DNA from: Halobacillus litoralis
Lineage (GTDB): Bacteria > Bacillota > Bacilli > Bacillales > Halobacillaceae
Length of the DNA stretch: 64,000 nt
Assembly (NCBI RefSeq): GCF_020171725.1
Contig: NZ_JAIVAJ010000003.1
Coordinates: forward strand, 62,001 to 126,000
Reading direction: 5' to 3'
In this document: piece after piece, positions 18,211-27,167 of the stretch
Numbering within the stretch: the stretch's first letter is position 1
How the letters are laid out: each line of letters begins with the position of its first letter
Position numbers and translations under genes: made by a program
The notes under the pieces: model-generated
The model's database searches: none
What the model was told of the DNA's origin: nothing
The model's input: the letters and a program-made list of their open reading frames with translations, nothing else

Positions 18211-18520
18211 AGTCTCGACAAGAAAAAATGGGACAGCGATCGGGGCGTAAGAGGGTGGGCTAGTCCTGATAAAAGATAAATGGGACAGCGAGCAGTCTGT
18301 CAGCAGAGGAGGTAGTCCTAATAAAAGATAAATGGGACAGCGAGCAGTCTGTCAGCAGAGGAGGTAGTCCTAATAAAAGATAAATGGGACAGCGAGCGTG
18401 CTGTCAGCAGAGGAGGTAGTCCTAATAAAGGATAAATGGGATAGTGAGCCTTCTGAAAGCAGAGAAGGTAGTCCCAATAAGAAAGAAATGAGACAGTAAG
18501 CCGGTCGGTTAATCAATTGT
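18211..18520. repeat. 52-bp tandem repeat array A (about six units)
   Basis: AGTCC starts at 18262, 18314, 18366, 18418 and 18470, exactly 52 bases apart, with a degraded unit near 18211. Each unit holds AGTCC, 14 AT-rich bases and TGGGACAG, able to form a short hairpin, then about 25 bases that are nearly identical in the central units and drift at the ends. The same unit plan occurs at 33189-33540. The region 18061-18626 holds no gene I can support. Confidence 0.9.
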
Positions 18521-18626
18521 GAGGGAGGAAAAAGGGCTTATGTAAAAATCAATGCCTGAATTTCGGCTGCATAGACTTTGGACTGATCTATAATGAAAGA
18601 AGAGATCGTTCAGAGGAGGAGCTGTG

Positions 18627-19682
18627 ATGACAGATCAGAAGAGTAGGGAATATTACCAAGCTTTATTAGAGAAGGACACAGAATACGAAGGGGTTTTCTT
18701 TGTCGGGGTCAAAACGACCGGCGTATTCTGCCGGCCTACTTGTCCTGCGAGAAAACCTAAGCTTCAAAACTGCGAGTTTTTCGCGACAGCAGAACAAGCT
18801 CTGCTCGCTTCGTTCAGACCTTGCAAAAGGTGTCAGCCCCTTTCTCATCCGAGTCATGTTTCGGAGTCCGTCCAGCAGCTTGTCGAGATGGTGGAACAAA
18901 ATCCTGAAAAACGCTGGAGAGAAAGAGACTTTGAGGCATTGGACTTGGATGCATCGACAGCGAGACGTCAGTTCAAGAAGCGTTTTGGGATGACTTTTAT
19001 CGAATATGCGCGTGCACGAAGGATGGGCCTGGCAATGAAGGAAATTAGAAAAGGCAAGCCGGTCATTGAAGCTCAGCTGTCTACAGGCTATGAATCCAGC
19101 AGCGGTTTCCGCGATGCCTTTTCTAAAATTATGGGCTCTCCTCCAAGCTTGGGGGAAGAGGGCAAGGTCCTCTCAGCAGCCTGGCTCGATACGAAGCTTG
19201 GCCCGATGGTTGCCATCGCGGACGAACAGGACTTGTATTTGCTGGAGTTCGTGGACCGTCGAGGGCTTGAAGGAGAGGTCGAGCGGCTGAGGAAAAAGAC
19301 AAAGGCAGCGATCATCCCTGGTAAGACGGATCCGATTGATTCCATTGAGGAAGAGTTAGATCAATATTTCAAAGGAGAATTGACGTGTTTCCAGACTCCA
19401 GTGAAGTTGCTGGGAACTCCTTTTCAAATGGAGGTTTGGGAGGCGTTGTGTACGATTCCGTTTGGCGACACATGGTCTTATGCCGAGCTTGCGGCATCGA
19501 TTGGGAAGCCCTCCGGTTACAGGGCGGTTGCGCGGGCGAATGGAGCCAATCAGCTGGCCCTTATGATTCCATGTCACCGTATCATTAACTCGAATGGTGA
19601 GCTGGGTGGCTATGGTGGCGGGCTGCCTCGTAAGGAATGGTTGATTCAACATGAACAAAGGTCAGGGATCTCCCTTGGAGTG
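18627..19682 (+). CDS. ada: Ada-type DNA methylphosphotriester/O6-methylguanine methyltransferase and activator
   Basis: About 352 residues in three parts: N-terminal Ada zinc domain (GVFCRPTCPARKP then FRPCKRCQP, four cysteines), AraC-type HTH (ARRQFKKRFGMTFIEYARAR), and methyltransferase domain with active-site cysteine C316 in IPCHR and GYGGGLPRKEWL. It transfers methyl groups from damaged DNA to its own cysteines; methylation of the N-terminal cysteine turns it into an activator. ATG 18627 follows GAGGAG; TATAAT at 18589-18594 is a likely -10. In B. subtilis the activities are split between AdaA and AdaB; here they are fused as in E. coli. Confidence 0.93.
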
Positions 19683-19712
19683 TAAAAAAAGGGAGGTTCC
19701 TGACCTTTTATT
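19657..19712 (+). terminator. Terminator overlapping the end of ada
   Basis: AAAGGTCAGG (19657-19666) pairs with CCTGACCTTT (19699-19708), and CTCCC/GGGAG extend the stem inward; a T-rich tail follows. The left arm lies inside the coding sequence. Confidence 0.75.
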
Positions 19713-19907
19713 GTAGGTGAGATTTGTTATAACGTGTATTGCCCTGTCCTTGCCATAAAGTCTGTATATGTAAGGTCATCCTCCTGACTAAATTATTATT
19801 TTGATTTGAAGAAGGAGGAAAGGCACTCCTCTTCCTTGAATCAATCAAAGAGACATTTTCAGAGGAAGTAGGCATTGCTATAAATTGTATAACGAGGAGT
19901 GGTGATC

Positions 19908-20213
19908 ATGAAATATGGTCTTTACGGCAAATTAGTGGCAGCTGAAGGGAAACGAACTCAGCTAGCGGAAATCATGACAAACGTTGCATCTTTCATGAAC
20001 GAAGTAGAAGGTTGTGAATTGTATATTGTGAACCAAACTGATGAGGAACCGGATGCGATTTGCGTATTTGAAGTATGGAAAGATGCGGAAGCACACCAAA
20101 GTTCCTTGAGTCTGGAAACCACGCGGAATCTAATTGCTCAGGCGAAGCCGATTTTAGAGGATGTTCAGCGGATTCATACATTGGAGACGGTAGCTGGGAA
20201 GGGAATCAATTGA
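19908..20213 (+). CDS. ABM-domain (antibiotic biosynthesis monooxygenase-like) protein
   Basis: 101 residues, single ferredoxin-like ABM domain: MKYGLYGKLVAAEGKRTQL, CELYIVNQTDEEP, FEVWKDAEAHQSSL. Such small dimeric proteins include cofactor-free monooxygenases and haem-degrading enzymes, but many have unknown roles. ATG 19908 has GAGGAG at 19894-19899; upstream GTG codons are too close to it. The 225 bases upstream contain an A/G-rich inverted repeat but no gene. Confidence 0.82.
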   Translation: MKYGLYGKLVAAEGKRTQLAEIMTNVASFMNEVEGCELYIVNQTDEEPDAICVFEVWKDAEAHQSSLSLETTRNLIAQAKPILEDVQRIHTLETVAGKGIN

Positions 20214-20274
20214 GTAGGCACCTGCAAAGTATGGTATGATGTGAAAAGATCTTATACGTAAAGGAGGGAAGGTC

Positions 20275-20385
20275 ATGCATACGTTCACATTAGGCATCAA
20301 AATCGAGACTCAGCATCTCTTATTCATGATGTCTATTTTTGGAATTTCAGCTGTCCTTGGGACAAGTCTGTCCTTTTTTAGCTGA
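20275..20385 (+). CDS. Small membrane peptide, 36 aa
   Basis: Frame MHTFTLGIKIETQHLLFMMS followed by IFGISAVLGTSLSFFS. It has one hydrophobic stretch and the near-ideal ribosome site AAAGGAGGG at 20260-20268 ahead of ATG 20275. No similarity recognised. Its last third overlaps an inverted repeat (AATTTCAGCT at 20343-20352 with AGCTGAAATT at 20380-20389), and a strong terminator closes the unit at 20437-20469. It may be a real peptide or a leader in a regulated RNA. Confidence 0.5.
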   Translation: MHTFTLGIKIETQHLLFMMSIFGISAVLGTSLSFFS

Positions 20386-20436
20386 AATTTCATAAATGTG
20401 AACCGAAGTATGATTTCCTGAACTAGAATGAGTATG

Positions 20437-20469
20437 GCCACAGGGGAATGATCTCCTGTGGCTTTTTTT
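20437..20469 (+). terminator. Strong terminator of the small-peptide unit
   Basis: GCCACAGG (20437-20444) pairs with CCTGTGGC (20455-20462), then seven T. Confidence 0.93.
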
Positions 20470-20509
20470 ATTCTAGGAAACTAAAATTTGAGCTATATGG
20501 ATAACGCAT

Positions 20510-20705
20510 GCCGGATCAGTGACGTCCGGCTCCAGCGCCCAGCTCCTCGCGACATAAGCAATCCACCCTGCGAAAGGAAAGTCCGCCTTCCTACGGGCGT
20601 TTTGCTTGGGCCTGCGGATGCAGGTCAGTTCGACGTTGCAACAGGACGTTGCGTACTTAGTCGAACTTCCACTGCTAGGAGGGCGCTTACGCCTTTGCTC
20701 CGTAT
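20510..20705. repeat. GC-rich intergenic repeat element
   Basis: A GC-rich block unlike the flanking DNA, with the text GGCTCCAGCGCCCAGCTCCT at one end and AGGAGGGCGCTTACGCCTTT at the other, and an internal hairpin (AGTTCGAC...GTCGAACT enclosing GCAAC...GTTGC). From memory, blocks like this are dispersed in many Bacillaceae genomes; I could not compare copies here. It ends about 20 bases before the MFS start codon. Confidence 0.6.
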
Positions 20706-20725
20706 AAGAGAGGACGAATTTTTTC

Positions 20726-21916
20726 ATGTTTAAGACAAAACGCAACATCTATATGCTATATCTTTATATCTTTCTCGCCCAGTTATTTTTTGACCGGGCG
20801 CTATGGGTCATTTACCTTGGCGACAAAGGAATGACGTTTGGTGAAATCGGGCTGATCGAGGCGCTTCTTCACCTGGCGATTGTCCTGTTTGAAGTACCGA
20901 CAGGAATGATTGCAGACTTGTACGGTAGAAAAGTAAGTCTTGTCATCGGAAATGTGTTCAGCCTTCTATACGGGCTGTTCATGCTGATCAGCGGTACGTT
21001 TTCAATGTTTACGCTTGCCTTTCTATCAATGGGATTGATGGTGACGTTCCATTCCGGCGCAGAACAAGCCTTTGCGTACGATACGTTGAAAAAGGAAGGC
21101 CGCGAGAAGGAGTACACGAAGGTCATTGGAAGTATGACGGCACTCGCCTTGTTATCGCTCAGTCTGGCTAAGTTCCTAGGAGGATTCATGGCAGAGGTGA
21201 GCTGGGAGCTTGTGTACGGATCGACCATTTTCACTCATGTCCTGGCTCTTGTTCCTCTATTCTTTTTGAAAGAACCTGAACGGGAAAAGACAGCGGACAT
21301 CGGTGGTCGCTGGTATCATCAGTGGGTCCATCAATTCAAATCGGGGCTTGCTGTTTGGAAGAAGAATCCGGTTATTCATACGCCTGTCATCTTGTTTATT
21401 CTGGCAGGGGCGGTGATGGTCATCATCGTTTTCTATGGACAGGAGTACTTTATTCAACTCGGCTACTCGTCTATTGTGGTCGGAGCGGTATTTACGGTAG
21501 AAGGGCTGCTTGGAGTAGTCATGGCGAAAGTGGCTTATAAAGTTGAGAAGCGCTTTGCTTTCTTCAACATCCTCTATTATGGACTGGGATTATTCTTTGT
21601 GTTTTTCCTGTTGTTCATTTTTGCGACGGACTGGGCAATCATTCTATCGTTCTTATTCCTGGCACAGCTATTGAGCCTGTTTGAACCGATTTTCAGCTCA
21701 TTCGTGCAGAATCGTTTGGAGAGCTCGGTTCGATCGACGTTCTTTTCGTTGATTGGATTGATGGAGAGCTTTCTGATCATGAGTAGTTTCCCGTTGTTCG
21801 GCTTCGCGGTTGAACGAATCGGGTTTACGGACGGGTTTGTTGGATTGTGGGTCGTCTTTGTAGTTGTGGCTGGAGGTTATCTGCTGCTGCAGAGGATGAT
21901 GAGAGTGAATAGGTGA
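20726..21916 (+). CDS. MFS transporter
   Basis: 396 residues, 12 membrane helices. The motif-A-like loop between helices 2 and 3 reads GMIADLYGRK, preceded by EVPTG, typical of the drug or metabolite efflux branch. ATG 20726 has GAGAGGA at 20709-20715. The GC-rich repeat lies directly upstream, so the promoter must be inside or before it. Substrate not visible. Confidence 0.88.
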   Translation: MFKTKRNIYMLYLYIFLAQLFFDRALWVIYLGDKGMTFGEIGLIEALLHLAIVLFEVPTGMIADLYGRKVSLVIGNVFSLLYGLFMLISGTFSMFTLAFLSMGLMVTFHSGAEQAFAYDTLKKEGREKEYTKVIGSMTALALLSLSLAKFLGGFMAEVSWELVYGSTIFTHVLALVPLFFLKEPEREKTADIGGRWYHQWVHQFKSGLAVWKKNPVIHTPVILFILAGAVMVIIVFYGQEYFIQLGYSSIVVGAVFTVEGLLGVVMAKVAYKVEKRFAFFNILYYGLGLFFVFFLLFIFATDWAIILSFLFLAQLLSLFEPIFSSFVQNRLESSVRSTFFSLIGLMESFLIMSSFPLFGFAVERIGFTDGFVGLWVVFVVVAGGYLLLQRMMRVNR

Positions 21917-21952
21917 TAATGATCAAGGAATATGAAAACTCTTGAATAGAAA

Positions 21953-21987
21953 AGCAGGTTCTCATTTGAATGGGGCCTGTTTTTTTA
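21953..21987 (+). terminator. Terminator after the MFS gene
   Basis: GCAGGTTC pairs imperfectly with GGGGCCTG, followed by TTTTTTTA. Confidence 0.65.
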
Positions 21988-22086
21988 TATACGACAAAAA
22001 CGGTACTGAGAGAGGGTTTTTTACAAGAAACTGAAATTTAAAATTTAAATTGTCTTGAAATTCAGAAAAATATCATTTACACTGTT

Positions 22087-22100
22087 TGTAATCGATTACA
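22087..22100. promoter_or_regulatory. LacI-type operator 1 (upstream of the regulator gene)
   Basis: Perfect palindrome TGTAATCGATTACA, 31 bases before the lacI-family start. Identical copies occur at 23170 and 23236, suggesting autoregulation. Confidence 0.9.
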
Positions 22101-22131
22101 TTGAAATGCAGAGAACAGGATGAGATGAATT

Positions 22132-23151
22132 ATGACAAAAATGAGCGACGTTGCAGCACTTGCGGGAGTATCAACAGCTACCGTCTCCAGAGTGCTGAGA
22201 AATCCAGAAACCGTCACAGAGACTACAAAGCAAAAGGTACTTGAAGCGATTGAGGAGTTGAATTATCAACCCAACATGCTTGCAAGACATTTCAGGCGTA
22301 GTCAAACCAACACCATTCTAGTAGTCGTACCGAACATCATCAATACAGTGTTTGCTGAGATTGTTGGAGGTATAGAAGAGGAAGCTTCCAAGAATGGCTA
22401 TAGAGTCTTACTACGTAATTCAAACAATCAAATCGACCGAGAATATGGCTCCATAGAGCACATGAAGCAGAGACAGGTGGATGGCATGATTATGTTGTCG
22501 CCTCGGCTTGATGAAGAGATCCTGCAGGATATTAGTGAAAAGTATCCGATTGTGCTTGCTACAGCCCATCTCGATGAAACGAAAATACCTGTTGTATCCA
22601 TAGATAATGTGAGCAGTAGTAAGAAGGCTACTGAACACCTTATTCGATTAGGGCATAGAAGAATTGCTCATATAACTGGTCAGCTTGACTCAATGATTTC
22701 CAGGTACAGGTTTAAGGGGTACAGGGAAGCGATGAAAGAGAACGGTATCGACTATGATACCCAACTCATTCGCGAAGGAGAGTTCACATTTGAATCCGGA
22801 TATGAGCAGATGATGAACCTTCTGGATCAGAAATTCCCCCCAACGGCGCTCTTTGCAGCAAGTGATGAGATGGCCATGGGAGCCATTAATGCTGCTAAAA
22901 GCAGAGGTGTGAATGTACCAGAAGATTTAGCTGTTGTTGGGTTTGATAACATCAGGTTTTCATCTGTTTTTGATCCTCCACTTACAACAATCGCTCAGCC
23001 GAAATTTGGAATGGGTGAGAAAGCTATGGAATTGCTGATGAAGAAATTTAATGGAGAACCTGTTGAACAGACAGAACATATTTTGCCGGATGAACTGATC
23101 ATTCGCGATTCATGTGGTGCGAGGTTGAAAGAGAAGTTAATCCGCACTTAA
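22132..23151 (+). CDS. LacI-family transcriptional regulator
   Basis: 339 residues: N-terminal HTH (SDVAALAGVSTATVSRVLRN) with hinge helix LARHFRR, then a periplasmic-binding-protein-like effector domain (AVVGFDNIRFSSVFDPPLTT near the end). It almost certainly binds TGTAATCGATTACA, found once before its own gene and twice before the operon that follows. The effector is probably the imported sugar or a derivative. AGGATGAG precedes ATG 22132. Confidence 0.93.
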   Translation: MTKMSDVAALAGVSTATVSRVLRNPETVTETTKQKVLEAIEELNYQPNMLARHFRRSQTNTILVVVPNIINTVFAEIVGGIEEEASKNGYRVLLRNSNNQIDREYGSIEHMKQRQVDGMIMLSPRLDEEILQDISEKYPIVLATAHLDETKIPVVSIDNVSSSKKATEHLIRLGHRRIAHITGQLDSMISRYRFKGYREAMKENGIDYDTQLIREGEFTFESGYEQMMNLLDQKFPPTALFAASDEMAMGAINAAKSRGVNVPEDLAVVGFDNIRFSSVFDPPLTTIAQPKFGMGEKAMELLMKKFNGEPVEQTEHILPDELIIRDSCGARLKEKLIRT

Positions 23152-23169
23152 TCGTATTTTGTGTAAAAA

Positions 23170-23183
23170 TGTAATCGATTACA
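23170..23183. promoter_or_regulatory. LacI-type operator 2
   Basis: TGTAATCGATTACA, 66 bases (centre to centre) upstream of operator 3. That spacing is close to six helical turns, so looping between them is possible. Confidence 0.9.
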
Positions 23184-23235
23184 AAGTCATTGAGGAGGTG
23201 AGTTTTAACGTAGGAATTATTTTTTTATGAATATT

Positions 23236-23249
23236 TGTAATCGATTACA
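23236..23249. promoter_or_regulatory. LacI-type operator 3
   Basis: TGTAATCGATTACA, 26 bases before the isomerase start and just ahead of its ribosome site AAAGGAGA. A repressor here would block transcription start or early elongation. Confidence 0.9.
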
Positions 23250-23274
23250 TTTCAATTTTGAAAGGAGACCATAT

Positions 23275-24039
23275 ATGTTTAAAGCACCAGTTGCCGTTCA
23301 AATGTTCACATTAAGAAATGAGAGTAAGGAAGATTTTAAAGGCACGTTACAAAGAGTTTCAGAGATAGGATTTGAGGGTGTTGAATTCGCTGGTTATGGC
23401 GGGATGGACGCTCAACAATTAAGAGAAACAATTGACTCCTTGGGATTAAAAGCTGCTTCCAGCCACATTCCTCTCGACTCTATTGAAAATGAGCTTGATC
23501 AAGTGATTCATGATCAACAGATTTTAGGGAGCAAGCACATCGTATGCCCGTTCTTACCTGTCGAAAGAAGGTCAAAGGAAGAGTACTATAAACTCGTTGA
23601 CGTCTTGAATCATGCGGGACGCAAGTGTCAGGAAGAGGGGATTTCATTATCTTACCATAACCACGACTTTGAGCTGACTGATCTTATAGATGGCAGAAAG
23701 CCTCTTGAGATCCTCCTGCAGGAAACCAATCCAGATTGGGTAAAAGCAGAGTTCGACATCTACTGGCTGACGAAAGCGGGTGAAAGTCCTGAAGAGTGGT
23801 TGAATCAATATCGTGGTCGTACGCCTCTAGTCCACTTGAAAGACATGACGACGGATGAAGAGAAATTCTTTGCTGAGTTAGGAACTGGCGGTGTTCAACT
23901 GGATCAAGTCTTGTCCCTTGGTGAACAGAATGCGGTGGAGTGGTGGATTGTAGAGCAGGATCAATCGAGGAAAACACCTTTTGAAAGCATTCAACAGAGC
24001 TTTGAGTATTTGAAAAGAAAAGATACAGTAGCTACCTAA
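23275..24039 (+). CDS. Sugar phosphate isomerase/epimerase family protein (AP-endonuclease-2-like TIM barrel)
   Basis: 254 residues. Xylose-isomerase-like TIM barrel: VAVQMFTLRNE, EIGFEGVEFAGYGG, SYHNHDFEL (metal ligands), KAEFDIYWLTKAG, LVHLKDM. Such enzymes isomerise or epimerise sugars, or act on inosose and 3-keto-sugars. AAAGGAGA precedes ATG 23275; an upstream in-frame ATG (23227) would place operator 3 inside the gene and is rejected. First gene of the LacI-controlled operon. Confidence 0.88.
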   Translation: MFKAPVAVQMFTLRNESKEDFKGTLQRVSEIGFEGVEFAGYGGMDAQQLRETIDSLGLKAASSHIPLDSIENELDQVIHDQQILGSKHIVCPFLPVERRSKEEYYKLVDVLNHAGRKCQEEGISLSYHNHDFELTDLIDGRKPLEILLQETNPDWVKAEFDIYWLTKAGESPEEWLNQYRGRTPLVHLKDMTTDEEKFFAELGTGGVQLDQVLSLGEQNAVEWWIVEQDQSRKTPFESIQQSFEYLKRKDTVAT

Positions 24040-24060
24040 ATACGAGAGGAGAAAGTGAAT

Positions 24061-25323
24061 ATGAAAAAGCTTATTAGTTTTATTCTGTTCAGTTCTATAC
24101 TATTTTTGGCGGCTTGTGGGGGGACATCTGTGAGTTCAGGTGAGGACCAGAAGGAAATTGAATTCTGGCATATTGACCCCGGTGAAAAAGAGGCTGTATA
24201 TGAAGACGCTGTGGCAAGATTTGAAGAAAAACACCCCGATGTCAATGTGAAAATGCTCCGTATTCCAAATGACTCCTATAAACAAAAATTATCAGTCGCA
24301 ATGTCCGGGGGAAACCCGCCCGATGTGTTTCATAGTTGGGGAGGCGGATGGCTGAAGCAATTCGTCGACCAAGATAAGGTTCTGGACATCACGGATGATA
24401 TAGATCCATCCCACTTTAATGAATTGGCTTTAGACAATGGTACGTTTGATGAAAAGGTTTATGGCTTACCTCTTGGTCTTTCTATCGATGTCGTTTTTTA
24501 TAATAAGGAAATCTTTGAGCAATATGATCTCGAAGAACCGCAAACTTATGAAGAGTGGCTGACGATCATCGACACCCTTAACGAGAATGACGTAACCCCG
24601 ATTGCCCTTGCGAACAAAACGAAATGGCCAGGTGCGTATTACTTAATGAATTTCACAAGTCGTTTAGCAGGTCCATCCCTTTTTGACAGCGCTTTCAACA
24701 GAGAGGGCAAAGGTTTTGACGATGAAGCGTATGTACAGGCAGGAGAGTACATACAGGAAATGGTGAAAAAAGATGCCTTTAACGAGGGCTTCAATGGCAT
24801 TCCATATGACGAAGGAAGAGGGCGTCAACTCCTTTATTCCGGGCAGGCAGCCATGATGGATATGACAATCTCGTTTCTGAATAATGTTCGGTCTGAAGCT
24901 CCCGAATTCGAAGAGAAATTAGATTTCTTCTTATTCCCGACTATCGAAGGTGGCGAGGGAGAGCAGACAGAGGTTGGAGCAGCAACTGGTCCGGTTTGGT
25001 CCGTTTCTAAAGATACCGAACACCCAGAGTTAGCGGCAGAGCTTCTAAAAGAATTGACAAGTGAAGAGACAGCGAAAGATTATTCTGATCGAACAGGATC
25101 TCTGAACGGTATCAAAGGTGTTGAGCCATCTGATGAATTTACAAAACGCTTCTATGAAATTACCGAGAACGCTACACATATGCAGATGCCTTACGATCAG
25201 ACCCTTCCACCAGAGCTTGCTGAACTTCACAAAGACACGACACAAGCGATCTTCAGTTTAGAAATGACACCTGAAGAAGCGGCCGAGAAGATGGAAGCAA
25301 AAGCTCAGGAACTATTGGAATAA
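24061..25323 (+). CDS. Carbohydrate ABC transporter substrate-binding lipoprotein
   Basis: 420 residues. A lipoprotein signal ends ILFLAAC; the rest is a family-1 extracellular binding protein (EIEFWHIDPGEKEAV, PPDVFHSWGGGW, GLPLGLSIDVVFYN). It delivers a sugar or oligosaccharide to the two permeases that follow. ATG 24061 follows GAGAGGAG. A hairpin after its stop probably keeps its mRNA more abundant than that of the permeases. Confidence 0.93.
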   Translation: MKKLISFILFSSILFLAACGGTSVSSGEDQKEIEFWHIDPGEKEAVYEDAVARFEEKHPDVNVKMLRIPNDSYKQKLSVAMSGGNPPDVFHSWGGGWLKQFVDQDKVLDITDDIDPSHFNELALDNGTFDEKVYGLPLGLSIDVVFYNKEIFEQYDLEEPQTYEEWLTIIDTLNENDVTPIALANKTKWPGAYYLMNFTSRLAGPSLFDSAFNREGKGFDDEAYVQAGEYIQEMVKKDAFNEGFNGIPYDEGRGRQLLYSGQAAMMDMTISFLNNVRSEAPEFEEKLDFFLFPTIEGGEGEQTEVGAATGPVWSVSKDTEHPELAAELLKELTSEETAKDYSDRTGSLNGIKGVEPSDEFTKRFYEITENATHMQMPYDQTLPPELAELHKDTTQAIFSLEMTPEEAAEKMEAKAQELLE

Positions 25324-25330
25324 CAGTAAG

Positions 25331-25351
25331 AAGAGAGGGTCTCCCTCTCTT
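25331..25351 (+). other. Intra-operon hairpin after the binding-protein gene
   Basis: AAGAGAGGG pairs perfectly with CCCTCTCTT around TCT, with no T-run. Position and form fit an mRNA 3'-end stabiliser or partial terminator, not a full stop. Confidence 0.65.
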
Positions 25352-25374
25352 CTGAATCACTAAGGAGGATGCAT

Positions 25375-26316
25375 GTGGAGACTCATATAAAAGTTGCTCG
25401 TTCCCGCAGTCAGTCCCGGTCGGTTTCAAAGAGTCATAATAATTGGAAGAAGAATCTCACCATACTTGCTTTCATTGCTCCTGCATTCATCGTTTATGCG
25501 GTGTATGTCTTGTACCCGATTTATTCCACATTCAATTACAGCCTGTATGAATGGGACGGAATGAGTGAAATGACGTTCGTGGGGTTGCAGAATTATGTTC
25601 AGTTATTTAATGATGCGGTATTTTGGACAGCGTTAACCAATAATACGTGGGTAGTGCTGACCTCTGTATTTGTACAAATTCCACTCGGACTTATTATGGC
25701 ACTCATGCTGTTCGCTCCAATCAGAGGAATTAGACTTATGAACAGCGTCTACTTCTTCCCGTTCCTGATGTCGACTGTAGCGATCGGTCTGTTGTGGGTG
25801 CTGATGTATGACCCGATCAATGGAGTTGTGAACCAGTTTATCAATGTCTTTGGATTTGAAAATGTAGCATGGTTAAGTGAAGGAAACACAGCGATCTTTG
25901 CTGTTTTATTAGTCATCGTATGGCAGTTCGCTCCTTTTTATATGATTCTATTTAAAGCCGCTATCGTCGGGGTTCCAGAAGAATTATATGAAGCAGCAGA
26001 AATTGATGGTGCCAACACCATTACGAAGTTTGTTCACATCACACTCCCTATGCTGATGCCGACAATCGTAAGCTCATCAATCTTAGCCATCGTTGGTTCA
26101 TTAAAAGCATTTGATATTTTCTACATCATGACGGGTGGCGGCCCGAACCATAACACGGAGATTATGGGAACCTACATGTTCAAGCAGGCATTTGTCAACT
26201 TCAACATGGGGTATGCGAGTGCCATCGCTTTCCTGATGTTCTTTATCGCATTGATTGTCACTATTATTATCCAGACGATGGATTATTACCGTAAAAAGAA
26301 AGGAGCCTTATCATGA
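25375..26316 (+). CDS. Carbohydrate ABC transporter permease (first)
   Basis: About 313 residues, six membrane helices, MalF/UgpA type. EAA loop: EELYEAAEIDGANTITKFVH followed by ITLPML. The start is uncertain: AAGGAGG at 25362-25368 touches ATG 25369, so GTG 25375 is favoured. Its stop overlaps the next permease by four bases. Confidence 0.9.
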   Translation: METHIKVARSRSQSRSVSKSHNNWKKNLTILAFIAPAFIVYAVYVLYPIYSTFNYSLYEWDGMSEMTFVGLQNYVQLFNDAVFWTALTNNTWVVLTSVFVQIPLGLIMALMLFAPIRGIRLMNSVYFFPFLMSTVAIGLLWVLMYDPINGVVNQFINVFGFENVAWLSEGNTAIFAVLLVIVWQFAPFYMILFKAAIVGVPEELYEAAEIDGANTITKFVHITLPMLMPTIVSSSILAIVGSLKAFDIFYIMTGGGPNHNTEIMGTYMFKQAFVNFNMGYASAIAFLMFFIALIVTIIIQTMDYYRKKKGALS

Positions 26317-27134
26317 ACAATCTGATTAAAAAGACCTTCTTATATGTGGTTGCTATTTTACTGCTGATCTTTACGGGCTATCCTTTTCTTTATATGGTGT
26401 CGACTGCTTTGAAGAGTCAAAGTGACTTCTTCGAAAAACCTTTTGCCTTGTTTTCATCCTTCAATTTGGAAAACTTCTTCTCGGTTTTTGAGATGGGGCT
26501 TACCCGCTACTTCTTCAACAGTATCTTAGTGACAGTTCTTGCTGTATTCATCGTCATGTTCGTCGGGGCTCTAGCGAGTTATCCACTGAGTCGAATGAAT
26601 TTCAAGTTGAACAGGGTGGTATTTCTACTATTCATTTCAGGAATGATGCTGCCTATTCACGCTACTTTAATTCCAATTTTCAAACTGACAGAGAATATCG
26701 GTCTCTATGATACGCTAATCGCTTTACTGGGACCATATATTGCGTTCAGTCTTCCGATTTCAATCTTCATCCTTACTCAATTCATGAAAGACATCCCCAA
26801 GGCTTTGGAGGAGGCAGCAAAAATGGATGGCTGCACACACTTTGGGATCTTCTGGAGAGTGATTCTTCCTATGCTGACTCCAGCACTCATGACCGTTTTG
26901 ATTTATAACTTTATCCATTTGTTCAACGAATTCATCTTTGCTCTCGTACTTATTTCAAGTCCAACGAATATGACACTCCCGCTTGGACTGCAGGACTTCA
27001 AAGGTGAGTTTTCAGTAAACGTACCTGGTTTAATGGCCGCGCTTACGCTTGCAAGTCTGCCGATTCTTGTCGTCTATTTGTTCTCACAAGAAAAAGTGGT
27101 CAAAGGACTAGGTGGCGGTGCGGTAAAAGAATAA
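26313..27134 (+). CDS. Carbohydrate ABC transporter permease (second)
   Basis: 273 residues, six membrane helices, MalG/UgpE type. EAA loop: KALEEAAKMDGCTHFGIFWR followed by VILPML. No ATPase gene follows, so a shared MsmK-type ATPase from elsewhere would power the importer, as is common in Firmicutes. ATGA overlap with the first permease. Confidence 0.9.
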   Translation: MNNLIKKTFLYVVAILLLIFTGYPFLYMVSTALKSQSDFFEKPFALFSSFNLENFFSVFEMGLTRYFFNSILVTVLAVFIVMFVGALASYPLSRMNFKLNRVVFLLFISGMMLPIHATLIPIFKLTENIGLYDTLIALLGPYIAFSLPISIFILTQFMKDIPKALEEAAKMDGCTHFGIFWRVILPMLTPALMTVLIYNFIHLFNEFIFALVLISSPTNMTLPLGLQDFKGEFSVNVPGLMAALTLASLPILVVYLFSQEKVVKGLGGGAVKE

Positions 27135-27167
27135 ACGCGAACGATGAAATAGAGAGGGGGAGTAATG

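Noticed and set aside
18211..18520. CRISPR array
   Set aside because: Repeat-plus-spacer look with a palindromic core, but the spacers are near-identical between units, the core is short and variable, and there are no cas genes.
23190..23230. Leader peptide before the isomerase gene
   Set aside because: A strong GAGGAGGTGA is present, but no ATG, GTG or TTG lies at a suitable distance followed by a useful frame.
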